This document shows positions 27,792 through 35,822 of a stretch of 64,000 nucleotides of DNA, in pieces (the first letter of the stretch is position 1; every line of letters starts with the position of its first letter). Location of the stretch: the NCBI GenBank assembly GCA_024276655.1, contig JAJRWU010000269.1, positions 18,487 through 82,486 on the forward strand, written 5' to 3'. A program made the translations under genes and the position numbers. The notes under the pieces were generated by a model. It saw nothing but the letters and a program-made list of their open reading frames with translations, had not been told where the DNA came from and ran no database searches. This DNA is from Planctomycetota bacterium (GTDB lineage Bacteria > Planctomycetota > Planctomycetia > Pirellulales > Pirellulaceae).

Positions 27792-27944
27792 TTAAGGCGA
27801 GCGGCAGAAAATAACTTACCCGCACCCTGCGGAAGTCCGTGGGTTTTTTTTGGGTTCCCGCCTACGCGGGAATGACCGTTTGCTGATTCACTCGCTTGCG
27901 CTTCGTGCTTGTATTAGGTGAATTTTCATCTGCCGCTCGCTTAA
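27792..27944. mobile_element. R3 MITE-like element, intact copy
   Basis: Ends are near-perfect inverted repeats (TTAAGGCGAGCGGCAGA and TCTGCCGCTCGCTTAA). The interior includes TCCCGCCTACGCGGGAA and CACTCGCTTGCGCTTCGTGC. Related copies are at 50242-50355 (inverted, partial) and 54466-54694 (interrupted). There is no coding capacity; TTAA ends hint at a TTAA target duplication. Confidence 0.7.
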
Positions 27945-27957
27945 GACCGCCCGCCGT

Positions 27958-28977
27958 TCAGCCGGAACATTTGGCGCAGAGCGGAGCGACGTCGTCGTTC
28001 GTGAAGGCCACGGAAAATGTTCCGCGGCCGCAACCGCTGCAACGAATCGGCTCCAACTGTTTCAACAGCGGGTTCCAATAAACCGTGTGGTTTTTTTGAG
28101 CGCGTTTGCGTTGCACCGACAGTTCAACGGCCAAGGCCGGAATTTCCATGCGCGTGAGCACGATCGGGTTTAAGGTCAGATCGATCGCGTAGCGATCATC
28201 CAACTCATTGTTTTTGCGGCGGAGCTCCAGCTTGACGGCTCGCTCGCGGGCGGCCAGTTTTTCCGGATCGGGCTGCGTCCGGCCGCGCGTCTTCTTCTGG
28301 TGCGACTCCCGCAGCAGGGCGCTGTAGTACTCTCGCAACCGTTTTTTATCTCGCTGGAGGCGGCCGTCCATGCGGTCGAAAAATCCGGCGGCCATTTTTC
28401 GCAGTTGCAGTTGCGCCTCTCGCACCGCCTGTTGGTAAGTGGCCGGCGGTTGCTGGTTCGCGCCGGGGTGCGGCTCGAATTCCCAGAGGTCGAGCAAGTT
28501 GGGCAACTCCACCACGGTTCCAGACGCCGCGTTGATACTGATCGGAAACCGCGTTTCCCAGCGGTCTTCCGAAACAAGCAAGGCGTGGAACCACCACGTA
28601 TGGTACTCGATGCGCACTTCCTGGGTGTCGAGCAAACGAACTTTGGCGTTCAGCCAAGTGAAGGCGCGCTGCACGGCTGTTTCAAGATCTCCGCGTTTGA
28701 GATACATTTCGTCAACGCGAAACGCGCCCACGCGAGGCTCCATTTCGAGCAGTTGGGAGGCTGTGTCGAGAAAATCGGAAGCCAGGCTGAAGCTCCAGCC
28801 TTCGCCGCCGGGTTGCGTGCTCAAGCGGATGATTTCGCCGTCGGCGTGCAACAAGTTGGCAAGCTCCTTCGGCGCCATGGCGGAGCCTTCGTCGTCGGCG
28901 GACCACTCCACCAGCGCGCCCCGACGCTCCAACAGTTTCGTGCCAAACTCCCGCAGTTCTTGTGAGATGCTTGTCAT
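27958..28977 (-). CDS. Zinc-ribbon protein paired with the SNF2-type helicase
   Basis: A 339-aa protein of unknown family. The start ATG 28977 overlaps the helicase stop as ATGA, so the two are translationally coupled. The middle (about 185-270) is a basic, helical, coiled-coil-like stretch (RLQRDKKRLREYYSALL). The C-terminus carries two CxxC pairs (CSGCGRG and LCAKC) forming a probable zinc ribbon. The N-terminal 180 residues contain a possible sandwich fold with HTWWFHALLVSEDRWETRFP. The likely role is a partner of the helicase, perhaps in nucleic-acid binding. Confidence 0.75.
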   Translation of the reverse strand: MTSISQELREFGTKLLERRGALVEWSADDEGSAMAPKELANLLHADGEIIRLSTQPGGEGWSFSLASDFLDTASQLLEMEPRVGAFRVDEMYLKRGDLETAVQRAFTWLNAKVRLLDTQEVRIEYHTWWFHALLVSEDRWETRFPISINAASGTVVELPNLLDLWEFEPHPGANQQPPATYQQAVREAQLQLRKMAAGFFDRMDGRLQRDKKRLREYYSALLRESHQKKTRGRTQPDPEKLAARERAVKLELRRKNNELDDRYAIDLTLNPIVLTRMEIPALAVELSVQRKRAQKNHTVYWNPLLKQLEPIRCSGCGRGTFSVAFTNDDVAPLCAKCSG

Positions 28978-30857
28978 TCGTAGTCGTCTCCGAACAATGC
29001 TTCGTCGAGCTCCTTGGTCTCGACGTACTTCTCCTGCGCCTCCAAGAGCGACTGCCCAAACGTGTCGAACGAGCGCTCCAGTTCTTGATCGTCGTGCGAT
29101 TGCAACCACAGGTTGAGCACCAGCGATTCGAACTCCTCGCCGCCGTCAAGATTCCCCAGAATAGACCCCACTTCGCCAACAACCAGTTCAAACATGCGAA
29201 TTTTATCGGTCAACAAATCGAGCAGCCGGGCTTCCAGGGAATTGACCGCGCAAAGATTAAAGACAAACACCTCGCGCGTTTGGCCGATGCGATGAATTCG
29301 CCCCACACGTTGTTCGATTTTCATCGGGTTCCAAGGCAGGTCGAAGTTGACCAGCGTGTTGGCGAATTGCAGGTTGTGCCCTTCACCGCCCGCTTCGGAG
29401 CAGAGCAGCACCGGCGTTTGTTCGCGAAAAGCCTCAACGGCCGCGTCTTTTTGCTTCTGCGATTGCGAGCCCGAGAAGGTGGCGTAGGCGATGCCCGCGT
29501 CGTCGAGCAACTGTTGTAGATGCTCCAGCGTGCGGCGAAAACAGGCGAAAACCAGCACTTTGTCTTGACCGCTTTGCCGCAGCAACTCCAGCAGTTTCTC
29601 GTCTTTCGCAGAGCGTTTGATGCTGCGGGCCAGTTCGATAATGGGCCGGGTGCGAATGTCGTCGCCGGCCACGTTCTCCAACGACTGCGCCAGCGCTCGC
29701 GGATGACTCCCCGATGCCAGCAGCAATGTGCTCAACTGTTTTCGCGACAGAGGCGGGAAGGTTGAGTCCGTCTTTTCAGCGGCCTGTTTCTCCACGGCGG
29801 AAGCGTCCGCAAACCCATCGCTTGGATTGGCGTCGCTTGGTTTGCCCTTCGCGGCGGCGGGCGGCGTTTTGCGCAGACGCAGGTATTCATTCAATTGCTG
29901 GTAGAGCGTTTGCTCGGCGCCCCGGGGTTGGGCCATGAGCGTTTGTGCGTAACGCGGCGGCAGGTCCATTTGCACTAGGCTGCGCGTATTGCGAATCATC
30001 ACTTCGCCCAACAACGACCGTAGCCGCTCCCGATTGAGCGGGTCGCGCGGACTGCCGCGTCGGACGTACCGCTTTTTGAAATCGGTTTCCGTTTTCAAGT
30101 GGCCCGGTTCGAGCAGCGTCAGCAGGTTGTAAAGCTCCAGCAGATTATTTTGGACCGGCGTCGCGGTGAGCAGGAACAGATGCCGGCGTTTCAGTTGGTT
30201 GACCAACTTCCAGTTGAGCGTGGCGCGGTTCTTGCAATGGTGGGCTTCATCGACAATGACCAGATCCCACTTGGCCGCCGTGACCACATCGAAGCGGCGT
30301 TTGCTCTTGGCGAACGGCAGCGACGACAACACCAAATCGGTGTTGGCCCAATACTCCGGGCGGTCGGAAGCGACCGTTCGCGGCGGAACGGAAAACTCCA
30401 ACCCGAATTTCGACTGCAACTCCTCCCGCCATTGGGAAACCAGCGGAGAGGGAACGAGAATGAGCACGCGTTTGACTAACCCGCGCAGCAGGTACTCGCG
30501 CAACAGCAGGCAGGCTTCGATCGTTTTTCCCAAGCCGACTTCATCGGCCAGCAGAACGCGGCCCCGAAAATGCCGCAGCACTTTTCGAACTGTTTCGATC
30601 TGATGCGCCAAATGTGCGACATCATGCAGCCCTTCCAGGCAGAGCAGTTGATCGAACCCTTGCAGAAGCCCCAGCCGCGCGTGCTCCAGGTGCAACAGCA
30701 ACGATTCGACATCGTCGGTGGCGGCGCCGTTCAGGCCGGAACCCGCGTGAAGCCTGATCGGAATCCCGCCGGGAGTTTTCCATGAGGGGTTCGGCTGGGC
30801 GATCTTGATCTTCGCAGGCGACTCTTTAGAAACCCTCTGCAAGCCGGGTTTTAACAT
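28974..30857 (-). CDS. SNF2/RapA-like DEAD/DEAH helicase
   Basis: About 627 aa from ATG 30857 (GAGAGGA upstream; a TTG eight codons earlier is possible). Two RecA lobes are visible: LADEVGLGKTIEA (Walker A), LVPSPLVSQW, VDEAHHCKN (DEAH box), LLTATPVQN; then VFACFRRTLEHL, LLCSEAGGEGHNLQFA and QRVGRIHRIGQT (motif VI). This layout is that of SNF2-family translocases such as RapA/HepA, which remodel protein-DNA or polymerase complexes. An insertion with KQAAEKTDSTFPPLSRKQ lies between lobes. The partner gene downstream overlaps its stop codon. Confidence 0.88.
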   Translation of the reverse strand: MLKPGLQRVSKESPAKIKIAQPNPSWKTPGGIPIRLHAGSGLNGAATDDVESLLLHLEHARLGLLQGFDQLLCLEGLHDVAHLAHQIETVRKVLRHFRGRVLLADEVGLGKTIEACLLLREYLLRGLVKRVLILVPSPLVSQWREELQSKFGLEFSVPPRTVASDRPEYWANTDLVLSSLPFAKSKRRFDVVTAAKWDLVIVDEAHHCKNRATLNWKLVNQLKRRHLFLLTATPVQNNLLELYNLLTLLEPGHLKTETDFKKRYVRRGSPRDPLNRERLRSLLGEVMIRNTRSLVQMDLPPRYAQTLMAQPRGAEQTLYQQLNEYLRLRKTPPAAAKGKPSDANPSDGFADASAVEKQAAEKTDSTFPPLSRKQLSTLLLASGSHPRALAQSLENVAGDDIRTRPIIELARSIKRSAKDEKLLELLRQSGQDKVLVFACFRRTLEHLQQLLDDAGIAYATFSGSQSQKQKDAAVEAFREQTPVLLCSEAGGEGHNLQFANTLVNFDLPWNPMKIEQRVGRIHRIGQTREVFVFNLCAVNSLEARLLDLLTDKIRMFELVVGEVGSILGNLDGGEEFESLVLNLWLQSHDDQELERSFDTFGQSLLEAQEKYVETKELDEALFGDDYE

Positions 30858-30966
30858 GCATCCATTCCTCTCAACTGGCAAAGCTCCATACTCGTGCGGT
30901 TATTCTCGCCAGAGGCTCATGTTGCGTCAACTCCGAATAGAGATTCGTTTGAGTATTTGAGAAGAG

Positions 30967-31455
30967 TCAGAAATAGGAAGCATTGAAAATCTTGAAATTG
31001 GAAACGCTGTCGAACCAAATTGTCACCACGCCGTCCATGGATGCGAAAACCAAAACCAGGGCGATTAGTTTGCGCCGATACGGAATGGGTCGAGCGAGCC
31101 GAATGACAGCAGCCAGCAAAAGAGCGGGGGCGATCGCCATGATACCCATTGCCCATCCATGGCTGGAGATATAATCGAGCGAAAACGAACCTCGCGACCT
31201 ACCAAGGGCGCTGGTCAAGAACATGAGGACGTCTTGAACCATCGATTTCAGAAACGACTTCGGCAGCTGGATGATGGCAAGCGGCGGAAATTCGCCGAAC
31301 CAAATAGCGTCTGCCCACGGCAGCGTCAGGGCGCTGAGAGCGTAGTAGCTGCACATGCAGGCAACCACCACCACCGGCCATCGCGGCCAAACAGGCACCT
31401 GGCCCATGCTCCGACTTGGCGTTTGGGTCGATTGGTACGGATTTAATTCGCTCAC
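30967..31455 (-). CDS. Hypothetical membrane protein
   Basis: About 162 aa if it starts at GTG 31455; ATG a few codons later (MGQVP) is also possible. Three hydrophobic segments are visible (VVVVACMCSYYALSALTL, MGIMAIAPALLLAAV, LIALVLVFASMDGVV). No family recognised. In-frame sequence upstream of 31455 lies in a palindromic repeat and should not be counted as coding. Confidence is moderate because no strong ribosome-binding site is present. Confidence 0.5.
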   Translation of the reverse strand: MSELNPYQSTQTPSRSMGQVPVWPRWPVVVVACMCSYYALSALTLPWADAIWFGEFPPLAIIQLPKSFLKSMVQDVLMFLTSALGRSRGSFSLDYISSHGWAMGIMAIAPALLLAAVIRLARPIPYRRKLIALVLVFASMDGVVTIWFDSVSNFKIFNASYF

Positions 31456-31478
31456 GGTTGAAAATGTTGTATTTTTTC

Positions 31479-31569
31479 GTTTAACGGCAAGCCGAAGGCG
31501 GCTGTGTTTTGAGCCCACGCGTTCGGGCAAGACAGAAAAACGCAGTCGCCTTCGGCTTGCCGTTAAACG
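31479..31569. repeat. Long palindrome, 33-nt arms
   Basis: CGTTTAACGGCAAGCCGAAG plus 13 nt (31479-31511) is repeated in inverted orientation at 31537-31569 with about two mismatches and a 25-nt spacer. It could fold into a long hairpin and lies just upstream of the hypothetical membrane gene. Confidence 0.8.
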
Positions 31570-31634
31570 AGCCATTACTAGCCGTGTGAAGTATAATTCG
31601 CGCGCCGCCATTGAGTTGCCTGCGTAAGGCTTAC

Positions 31635-31943
31635 TTAAGCGTCGTCTTCGGTGTCAGCCGCCGGCGGCTCGAATTTGGGAGCTGCGGCGACATCGTGTTC
31701 ATCGATTTCCTGGCGGTCGCCGGCTGAGTTGGCGTTGTAAGCCGAGTTGTTGTTGTAATCGGTTGCCGCGCTGTAGGTGGTGTTCGTGACGTCATGCATT
31801 TCAGACTGAATATCGGTCAGCCCTTTGCGAAATTGCTGGTAGCTAGAGCCTACCGAACGTGCTACTTCGGGCAGTTTTTTCCCGAAAAGCAGCACCGCGA
31901 TTCCTCCAATGATCATCATTTCCACGGGACCAATGCCGAACAT
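31635..31943 (-). CDS. tatA: TatA/E family translocase subunit
   Basis: A 102-aa protein with the TatA plan: a short N-terminal membrane helix (EMMIIGGIAVLLF, about residues 8-20), the hinge FGKKLPEVARSVG, an amphipathic helix (YQQFRKGLTDIQSEM), then a 60-residue Asn/Asp/Glu-rich polar tail. Forms the channel part of the Tat system with TatC (7831-9237). A second, shorter TatA lies upstream on the same strand beyond a minisatellite. Confidence 0.9.
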   Translation of the reverse strand: MFGIGPVEMMIIGGIAVLLFGKKLPEVARSVGSSYQQFRKGLTDIQSEMHDVTNTTYSAATDYNNNSAYNANSAGDRQEIDEHDVAAAPKFEPPAADTEDDA

Positions 31944-31983
31944 ATTTCAACCTCGTCGCAAGAGCCAACAACAAGCCGCCAAA

Positions 31984-32095
31984 CCTGGAAACGCCGACCT
32001 GGAAACGCCGACCTGGAAACGCCGACCTGGAAACACCGACCTGGAAACACCGACCTGGAAACACCGACCTGGAAACACCGACCTGGAAACACCGA
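31984..32095. repeat. 14-bp minisatellite, eight units
   Basis: Eight head-to-tail copies of CCTGGAAACRCCGA: the first three have G at the variable base, the last five A. It lies between the two tatA-like genes, 40 nt upstream of the start of the downstream one. The unit length is not a multiple of three. Confidence 0.95.
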
Positions 32096-32131
32096 TTCCA
32101 AAAACGTCACGCAACCGCATTCGGCGGAGGT

Positions 32132-32320
32132 TTATTCGTCTTTGTCGTTTGAATCGAGGTCGTCATCAAGACCGTTGACGCCCTTCTTGAACTCAGTAAC
32201 GCCACGGCCCAGGTTTCTCATCAGACTCGGCAGGCGGCTCCCAAACAGGAGCAAGATGACCCCGCCAACGATCACCATTTCAAGCGGGCCCGGCATGCCA
32301 AACGCTAGTAAATTCGTCAT
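32132..32320 (-). CDS. tatA2: Second, short TatA/E family subunit
   Basis: A 62-aa minimal TatA from ATG 32320: membrane helix (PLEMVIVGGVILLLFG), hinge FGSRLPSLMRNLGRG, short amphipathic helix (VTEFKKGVNGL) and an acidic tail (DDDLDSNDKDE). It keeps the FG hinge of the family. Sequence further upstream in frame is not TatA-like. Having two TatA paralogues in tandem without TatC suggests division of labour (TatA/TatE or TatB-like), which the sequence cannot settle. Confidence 0.87.
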   Translation of the reverse strand: MTNLLAFGMPGPLEMVIVGGVILLLFGSRLPSLMRNLGRGVTEFKKGVNGLDDDLDSNDKDE

Positions 32321-32753
32321 TAGAACGCCCTCGCGCAAACAAAGGAAGGAAAGTGGGGATACGCGAACAAGCGGCGAAGGCCGGTTGCAGCCCAGTGGGG
32401 CGTCACCAGAACCGACTCGTGCGACGTCGCACATTCATACCGCACGCAGCCTAAAACCGAAGTTTTGCTTTGAGATCAACGCAAAACGCAAATTCAGACC
32501 ATATAGGGTATAATGCACCACGTGAAGACTCACTAGCTATCTTATTCAACGGCGGCGGTCTGTCAATTCGTGGCCGCTGATATTTTCTGTAATCTAGTCC
32601 TATTAAATGAGTTGCGGATTTAGAAGATCTGGCGGGGACGATGCCTGCCGCGGAAATTTCACTACGGAAGCACTTCTGGCGAACATGCAGGAAGCTGCGA
32701 AGCCGCGGCTTCTATTGGCCAGTGTGTCGAGGGCCGTTGCTTTCAGGGGGAGT
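32321..32753. other. 433-nt intergenic region between divergent genes
   Basis: Contains a good -10-like TATAAT (plus strand, 32509-32514) without a convincing -35; it could serve the nucleotidyltransferase gene. Nothing else recognised. Confidence 0.4.
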
Positions 32754-33362
32754 ATGAGCATGCAATCGTTCGCTATTATTCCCGCCGCCGGTGTTGGACG
32801 CCGGATGGGAGGGCCGAAACTGTTGCTCCCTTGGCGCGGCGAACCGCTGATCGCGCATGTGCTCAAAGCCTGGCGGGCTAGTCGGGTCGACCACATAGTG
32901 GCCGTCGTGCGGGCCGATGACGCGCCGCTGGCGGACGTATGTCGTCAGTTCGGCGCGGAGGTGGTCCGACCGCTGGAACCGCCCGCGGAAATGAAAATAT
33001 CGGTTGCCTTGGGTCTGCAGCATATTCAGGAGCAATTTTGTCCAGCCGAGCACGACGCCTGGCTGCTGGCGCCAGCCGATATGCCGCGTCTTTCGGTCGC
33101 GGTGGTGAACCAGGTGTTGGCGGAATTCGCGGCCGCCGAGCGGCAAATCATCGTTCCCACGGTGTGTGGACGGCGGGGGCACCCGGTCGCTTTTCCTTGG
33201 CCTTGGGCGAACGATGTATTTTCGCTCAAAGCCGACGAAGGCGTCAATGTGCTCCGGCAGCGGCGGCCGACGCTTTTCGTGAACGTCGACGATGACGCAA
33301 TCGTCGAAGATATTGACACCCCCGCCCAATACCGCCAACTGCCCGGTCACGACAACCCCTAA
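32754..33362 (+). CDS. MobA/MocA-like nucleotidyltransferase
   Basis: About 202 aa from ATG 32754 (CAGGGGG upstream). The glycosyltransferase-A-type NTP-transferase signature IIPAAGVGRRMGGPKLLLPW is at the N-terminus, with LLAPADMPRLS (metal-binding Asp) and PTVCGRRGHPVAFPW later. This pattern is closest to molybdenum-cofactor cytidylyl/guanylyltransferases (MobA/MocA, CoxC-like). No molybdoenzyme genes are nearby, so the nucleotide and acceptor remain open. Confidence 0.82.
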   Translation: MSMQSFAIIPAAGVGRRMGGPKLLLPWRGEPLIAHVLKAWRASRVDHIVAVVRADDAPLADVCRQFGAEVVRPLEPPAEMKISVALGLQHIQEQFCPAEHDAWLLAPADMPRLSVAVVNQVLAEFAAAERQIIVPTVCGRRGHPVAFPWPWANDVFSLKADEGVNVLRQRRPTLFVNVDDDAIVEDIDTPAQYRQLPGHDNP

Positions 33363-33636
33363 TACCGGCGCGTTCGACGCCGCAAAGCGGCCATCTACTC
33401 CCTAAGAGCGGTTCCATGGCCTCTTCCACCGCAAGCAGAAGCTATTTTTGAGACGGTTGCTCATGGAAAGCGTCCGGGCGGAAGTTGGAGCCGCTTCCTA
33501 TGTCTTGGATTTGAGTATTGTCGAAAACATTTCGCAAATCGAATCGAAGCACGGCGGAGTTATTCTCGCGCGTCAACTTGCTGGATCGTGAGCCGTGCGA
33601 TTTGCTGGCTCGTATCAACCTGTCGGAATACGTTTT

Positions 33637-34833
33637 ATGCTTAGAGTTCCCGTCCGTCGGATCGAGCCTGGAATGGTTTTGGCTCGCCCGGTGCCGTATC
33701 CGAACGATCCTTATCGTTTCTTGCTCCAGCGAGACCGCGAAATTCCGATGAGCGCGATCCCGCAACTGGAAAAACTCGGCATTTTCGATGTCTGGGTGCG
33801 CCACCGAAGCCTGGAGTTTCTCGAAGATGTCATCGATGAAGGACTTGGCCAGCGCCAGCGAGAAGTGTATTGGCAGGTGCGGCGCAATTTTGAGGAGGTC
33901 ATGAGCGGGGCCTCGCTGGGGTTGGATATCTCGGATTTTCAATCCGCGATCAGCAATCTGTTCGACTTCCTCAAGCAGAGCAGGTGCGGTAACGTGCTGC
34001 TCGACAAATTAGACTCCTTCGACTGCTATTTGATGTCGCACTCGACCAATGTCTGCTATTTGGCGATGCTGCTGGGCATGAAGTTGGAGCGTTACCTGAT
34101 CGAGGAACGAAGCTCCAAGACGCCGCAACAAGCGAAAAACCTCAAAGAGCTGGGCCTGGGGTGTCTGTTGCACGACGTGGGTAAAATGAAAGTGCCCGAC
34201 GAAATCCTCAATAAACCCGGCCGGTTCACGCCCGAAGAACGCGAGATCATGGAATTGCACCCGGTTTACGGGTACGAAATGGTGAAGGGACGCGTCTCGC
34301 CGACGGCCGCCCAGGTTGTGCTGAATCATCACCAGCGGTATTGCGGAGGCGGATACCCACAGCGGGTTGATGTCGCGACTGGCGACCCATTGCCCACCAT
34401 GCAAGGCAAGCAGATTCCAATTTTCTGCCGCTTGGCCACACTCTGCGACGTCTACGACGCCGCCACCACCAAACGCATTTACCATAGCGCCAAACCGGCG
34501 GTTCAAGTGCTGCACGAAATGCGCACCTTCTGCAAGGGGTTTTTCGACCCCGTCATTGAGCAGGCCTTTTACGAGATCATTCCCGCTTTTCCAATCGGGC
34601 AGGTGGTCACGCTTTCCAATCGCATTGAAGCGGTGGTGGTCGATTTTAACCCCAGCCAACCGGGACGACCCAAGGTCCAATGTCTGCGCTCGGCAACCGG
34701 CGAGACATTCCAAGACCCTTCGCTGGAAGAAATCGATCTCGCGATCTTCACCGATATAGAAATCGTTGAGGTTGAAGAGACCGACGTCCGGCCCTATCTG
34801 GCGACCCAATACGAAATGGAATTGGCCCGGTAG
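33637..34833 (+). CDS. HD-GYP domain protein (putative c-di-GMP phosphodiesterase)
   Basis: A 398-aa cytoplasmic protein from ATG 33637. Residues 1-120 hold an N-terminal DUF3391-like region (RVPVRRIEPGMVLARPV). The HD-GYP domain follows: HSTNVCYLAMLLG, LLHDVGKMKVPDEILNKPG, ELHPVYGYEM and NHHQRYCGGGYP. The HD pair, the second His and the GYP triplet are intact, so hydrolysis of cyclic-di-GMP is plausible. The C-terminal 80 residues are FPIGQVVTLSNRIEAVV, a common tail of the family. No sensor or receiver domain is present. Confidence 0.88.
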   Translation: MLRVPVRRIEPGMVLARPVPYPNDPYRFLLQRDREIPMSAIPQLEKLGIFDVWVRHRSLEFLEDVIDEGLGQRQREVYWQVRRNFEEVMSGASLGLDISDFQSAISNLFDFLKQSRCGNVLLDKLDSFDCYLMSHSTNVCYLAMLLGMKLERYLIEERSSKTPQQAKNLKELGLGCLLHDVGKMKVPDEILNKPGRFTPEEREIMELHPVYGYEMVKGRVSPTAAQVVLNHHQRYCGGGYPQRVDVATGDPLPTMQGKQIPIFCRLATLCDVYDAATTKRIYHSAKPAVQVLHEMRTFCKGFFDPVIEQAFYEIIPAFPIGQVVTLSNRIEAVVVDFNPSQPGRPKVQCLRSATGETFQDPSLEEIDLAIFTDIEIVEVEETDVRPYLATQYEMELAR

Positions 34834-34906
34834 CGTTTCCCATCGTGAACCCTAACGCTTGGCTGGAACAAAGCACTAGGCCGTCCCGAATTTACGTACT
34901 GAATTA

Positions 34907-34979
34907 AACGCCGGGCGTTTTCAAAATGCCGGGCTTTTTTTGAGCTACCACCGGGAACCTGTTTCAGAACGGTTCCTTA
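34907..34979. terminator. Hairpin cassette R1b abutting a stop codon
   Basis: On the minus strand the TAA of the next gene (34977-34979) is followed by GGAACCGTTCTGAAACAGGT, CCCGGTGGTAGC and a T-rich imperfect hairpin (GCCCGGC). Nearly identical to the cassette at 47904-47977, although the genes are unrelated. One stem arm is degenerate. It lies between convergent genes. Confidence 0.7.
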
Positions 34980-35753
34980 TCGCCGCATGGCGCAGTCATG
35001 CAACTCGCAGCGGTCGCAGGGCGAACCAAATTGCTCGACCTCCGCCGCCGGGCCGATCCCGATCAACCCAGAGACGGATTTTAGCGGTCGCATCAAACAG
35101 TCAGCCGACAACGTAACGCCGATGTTCTCTTGATCGAACAACGAAAACAGTTTGGTCTGTTCGGTCAACGCCATTCCGCAATATCCGGGGCTGTAGGGCA
35201 ACGTCGGCGCAAAGCCAACCTTCGCGGCTTGCTCACGCAACTCATCAATGACCGCTGCTTCGGCCGCTTCGGCGCGTTCCGCTCCGACGGCGTTGACCAC
35301 CATCGCCGCCAAGGCGTCTTGTTTTCCCAACAGTTCGCTGGCCAGACGCACCACATCTCCTCCGGCCGTGGCGATAAACGCCGCCACGCTGCGCGCCGCA
35401 CCCAAAAATTCGCCAATGGCGCCGTGGAACTCAACCATTCCGCGACCAGTTTGCAGACGCAGCCGGCGACGGTCTTTTTCCGCCACGGGCAACACCACAT
35501 AGATGGCGCGCGGCGTGGCGAGTTGGTCGGCCTGCGCGACCCAATAATCGAGGATGTTTTGAATCTGAGCATTGGGGGAAACACCGACCGGATAACCGAG
35601 GTAGCGCAGAACTTCGGCGCGGTCGACAGCCTCATCCACCTGCTCGATGATTCGAGGCGGTCGTGCGGAAATCGGGCTGGACGATGGTTGTGGCACGACG
35701 CGATATCCTATGCGCCTGAGCGAAACGAATTCGCCAAGTGAAATAGTAGACAA
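34977..35753 (-). CDS. Stand-alone methionine synthase (MetH) activation domain protein
   Basis: About 258 aa. It matches the AdoMet-dependent activation domain of B12-dependent methionine synthase in isolation: RAEVLRYLGYP at the N-terminus, then YSPGYCGMALTEQTKLFSLFD and VTLSADCLMRPLKSVSGLIGIG in the AdoMet-binding part. A C-terminal CDRCELHDC cluster is unusual. Such free-standing domains are expected to reductively remethylate cob(II)alamin on a separate corrinoid protein. A TTG at 35753 gives the start; it is uncertain. The divergent neighbour is an oxidoreductase and an MtrH-like gene follows. Confidence 0.8.
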   Translation of the reverse strand: MSTISLGEFVSLRRIGYRVVPQPSSSPISARPPRIIEQVDEAVDRAEVLRYLGYPVGVSPNAQIQNILDYWVAQADQLATPRAIYVVLPVAEKDRRRLRLQTGRGMVEFHGAIGEFLGAARSVAAFIATAGGDVVRLASELLGKQDALAAMVVNAVGAERAEAAEAAVIDELREQAAKVGFAPTLPYSPGYCGMALTEQTKLFSLFDQENIGVTLSADCLMRPLKSVSGLIGIGPAAEVEQFGSPCDRCELHDCAMRR

Positions 35754-35822
35754 CCGGTATTCACTTTACATAGAATAGTGGTCACGTTCAAGGCAACGTC
35801 CATTTGGGTAAAGGAACCTCTC

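Noticed and set aside
28974..30857. DISARM or other SNF2-based phage defence
   Set aside because: No methyltransferase, DrmA/DrmB-like, nuclease or toxin gene lies next to the helicase; its only partner is a zinc-ribbon protein.
31984..32095. CRISPR array
   Set aside because: Units are 14 nt, head to tail, with no spacers, and no cas genes are present. The 12-bp array at 46183-46242 is rejected for the same reason.
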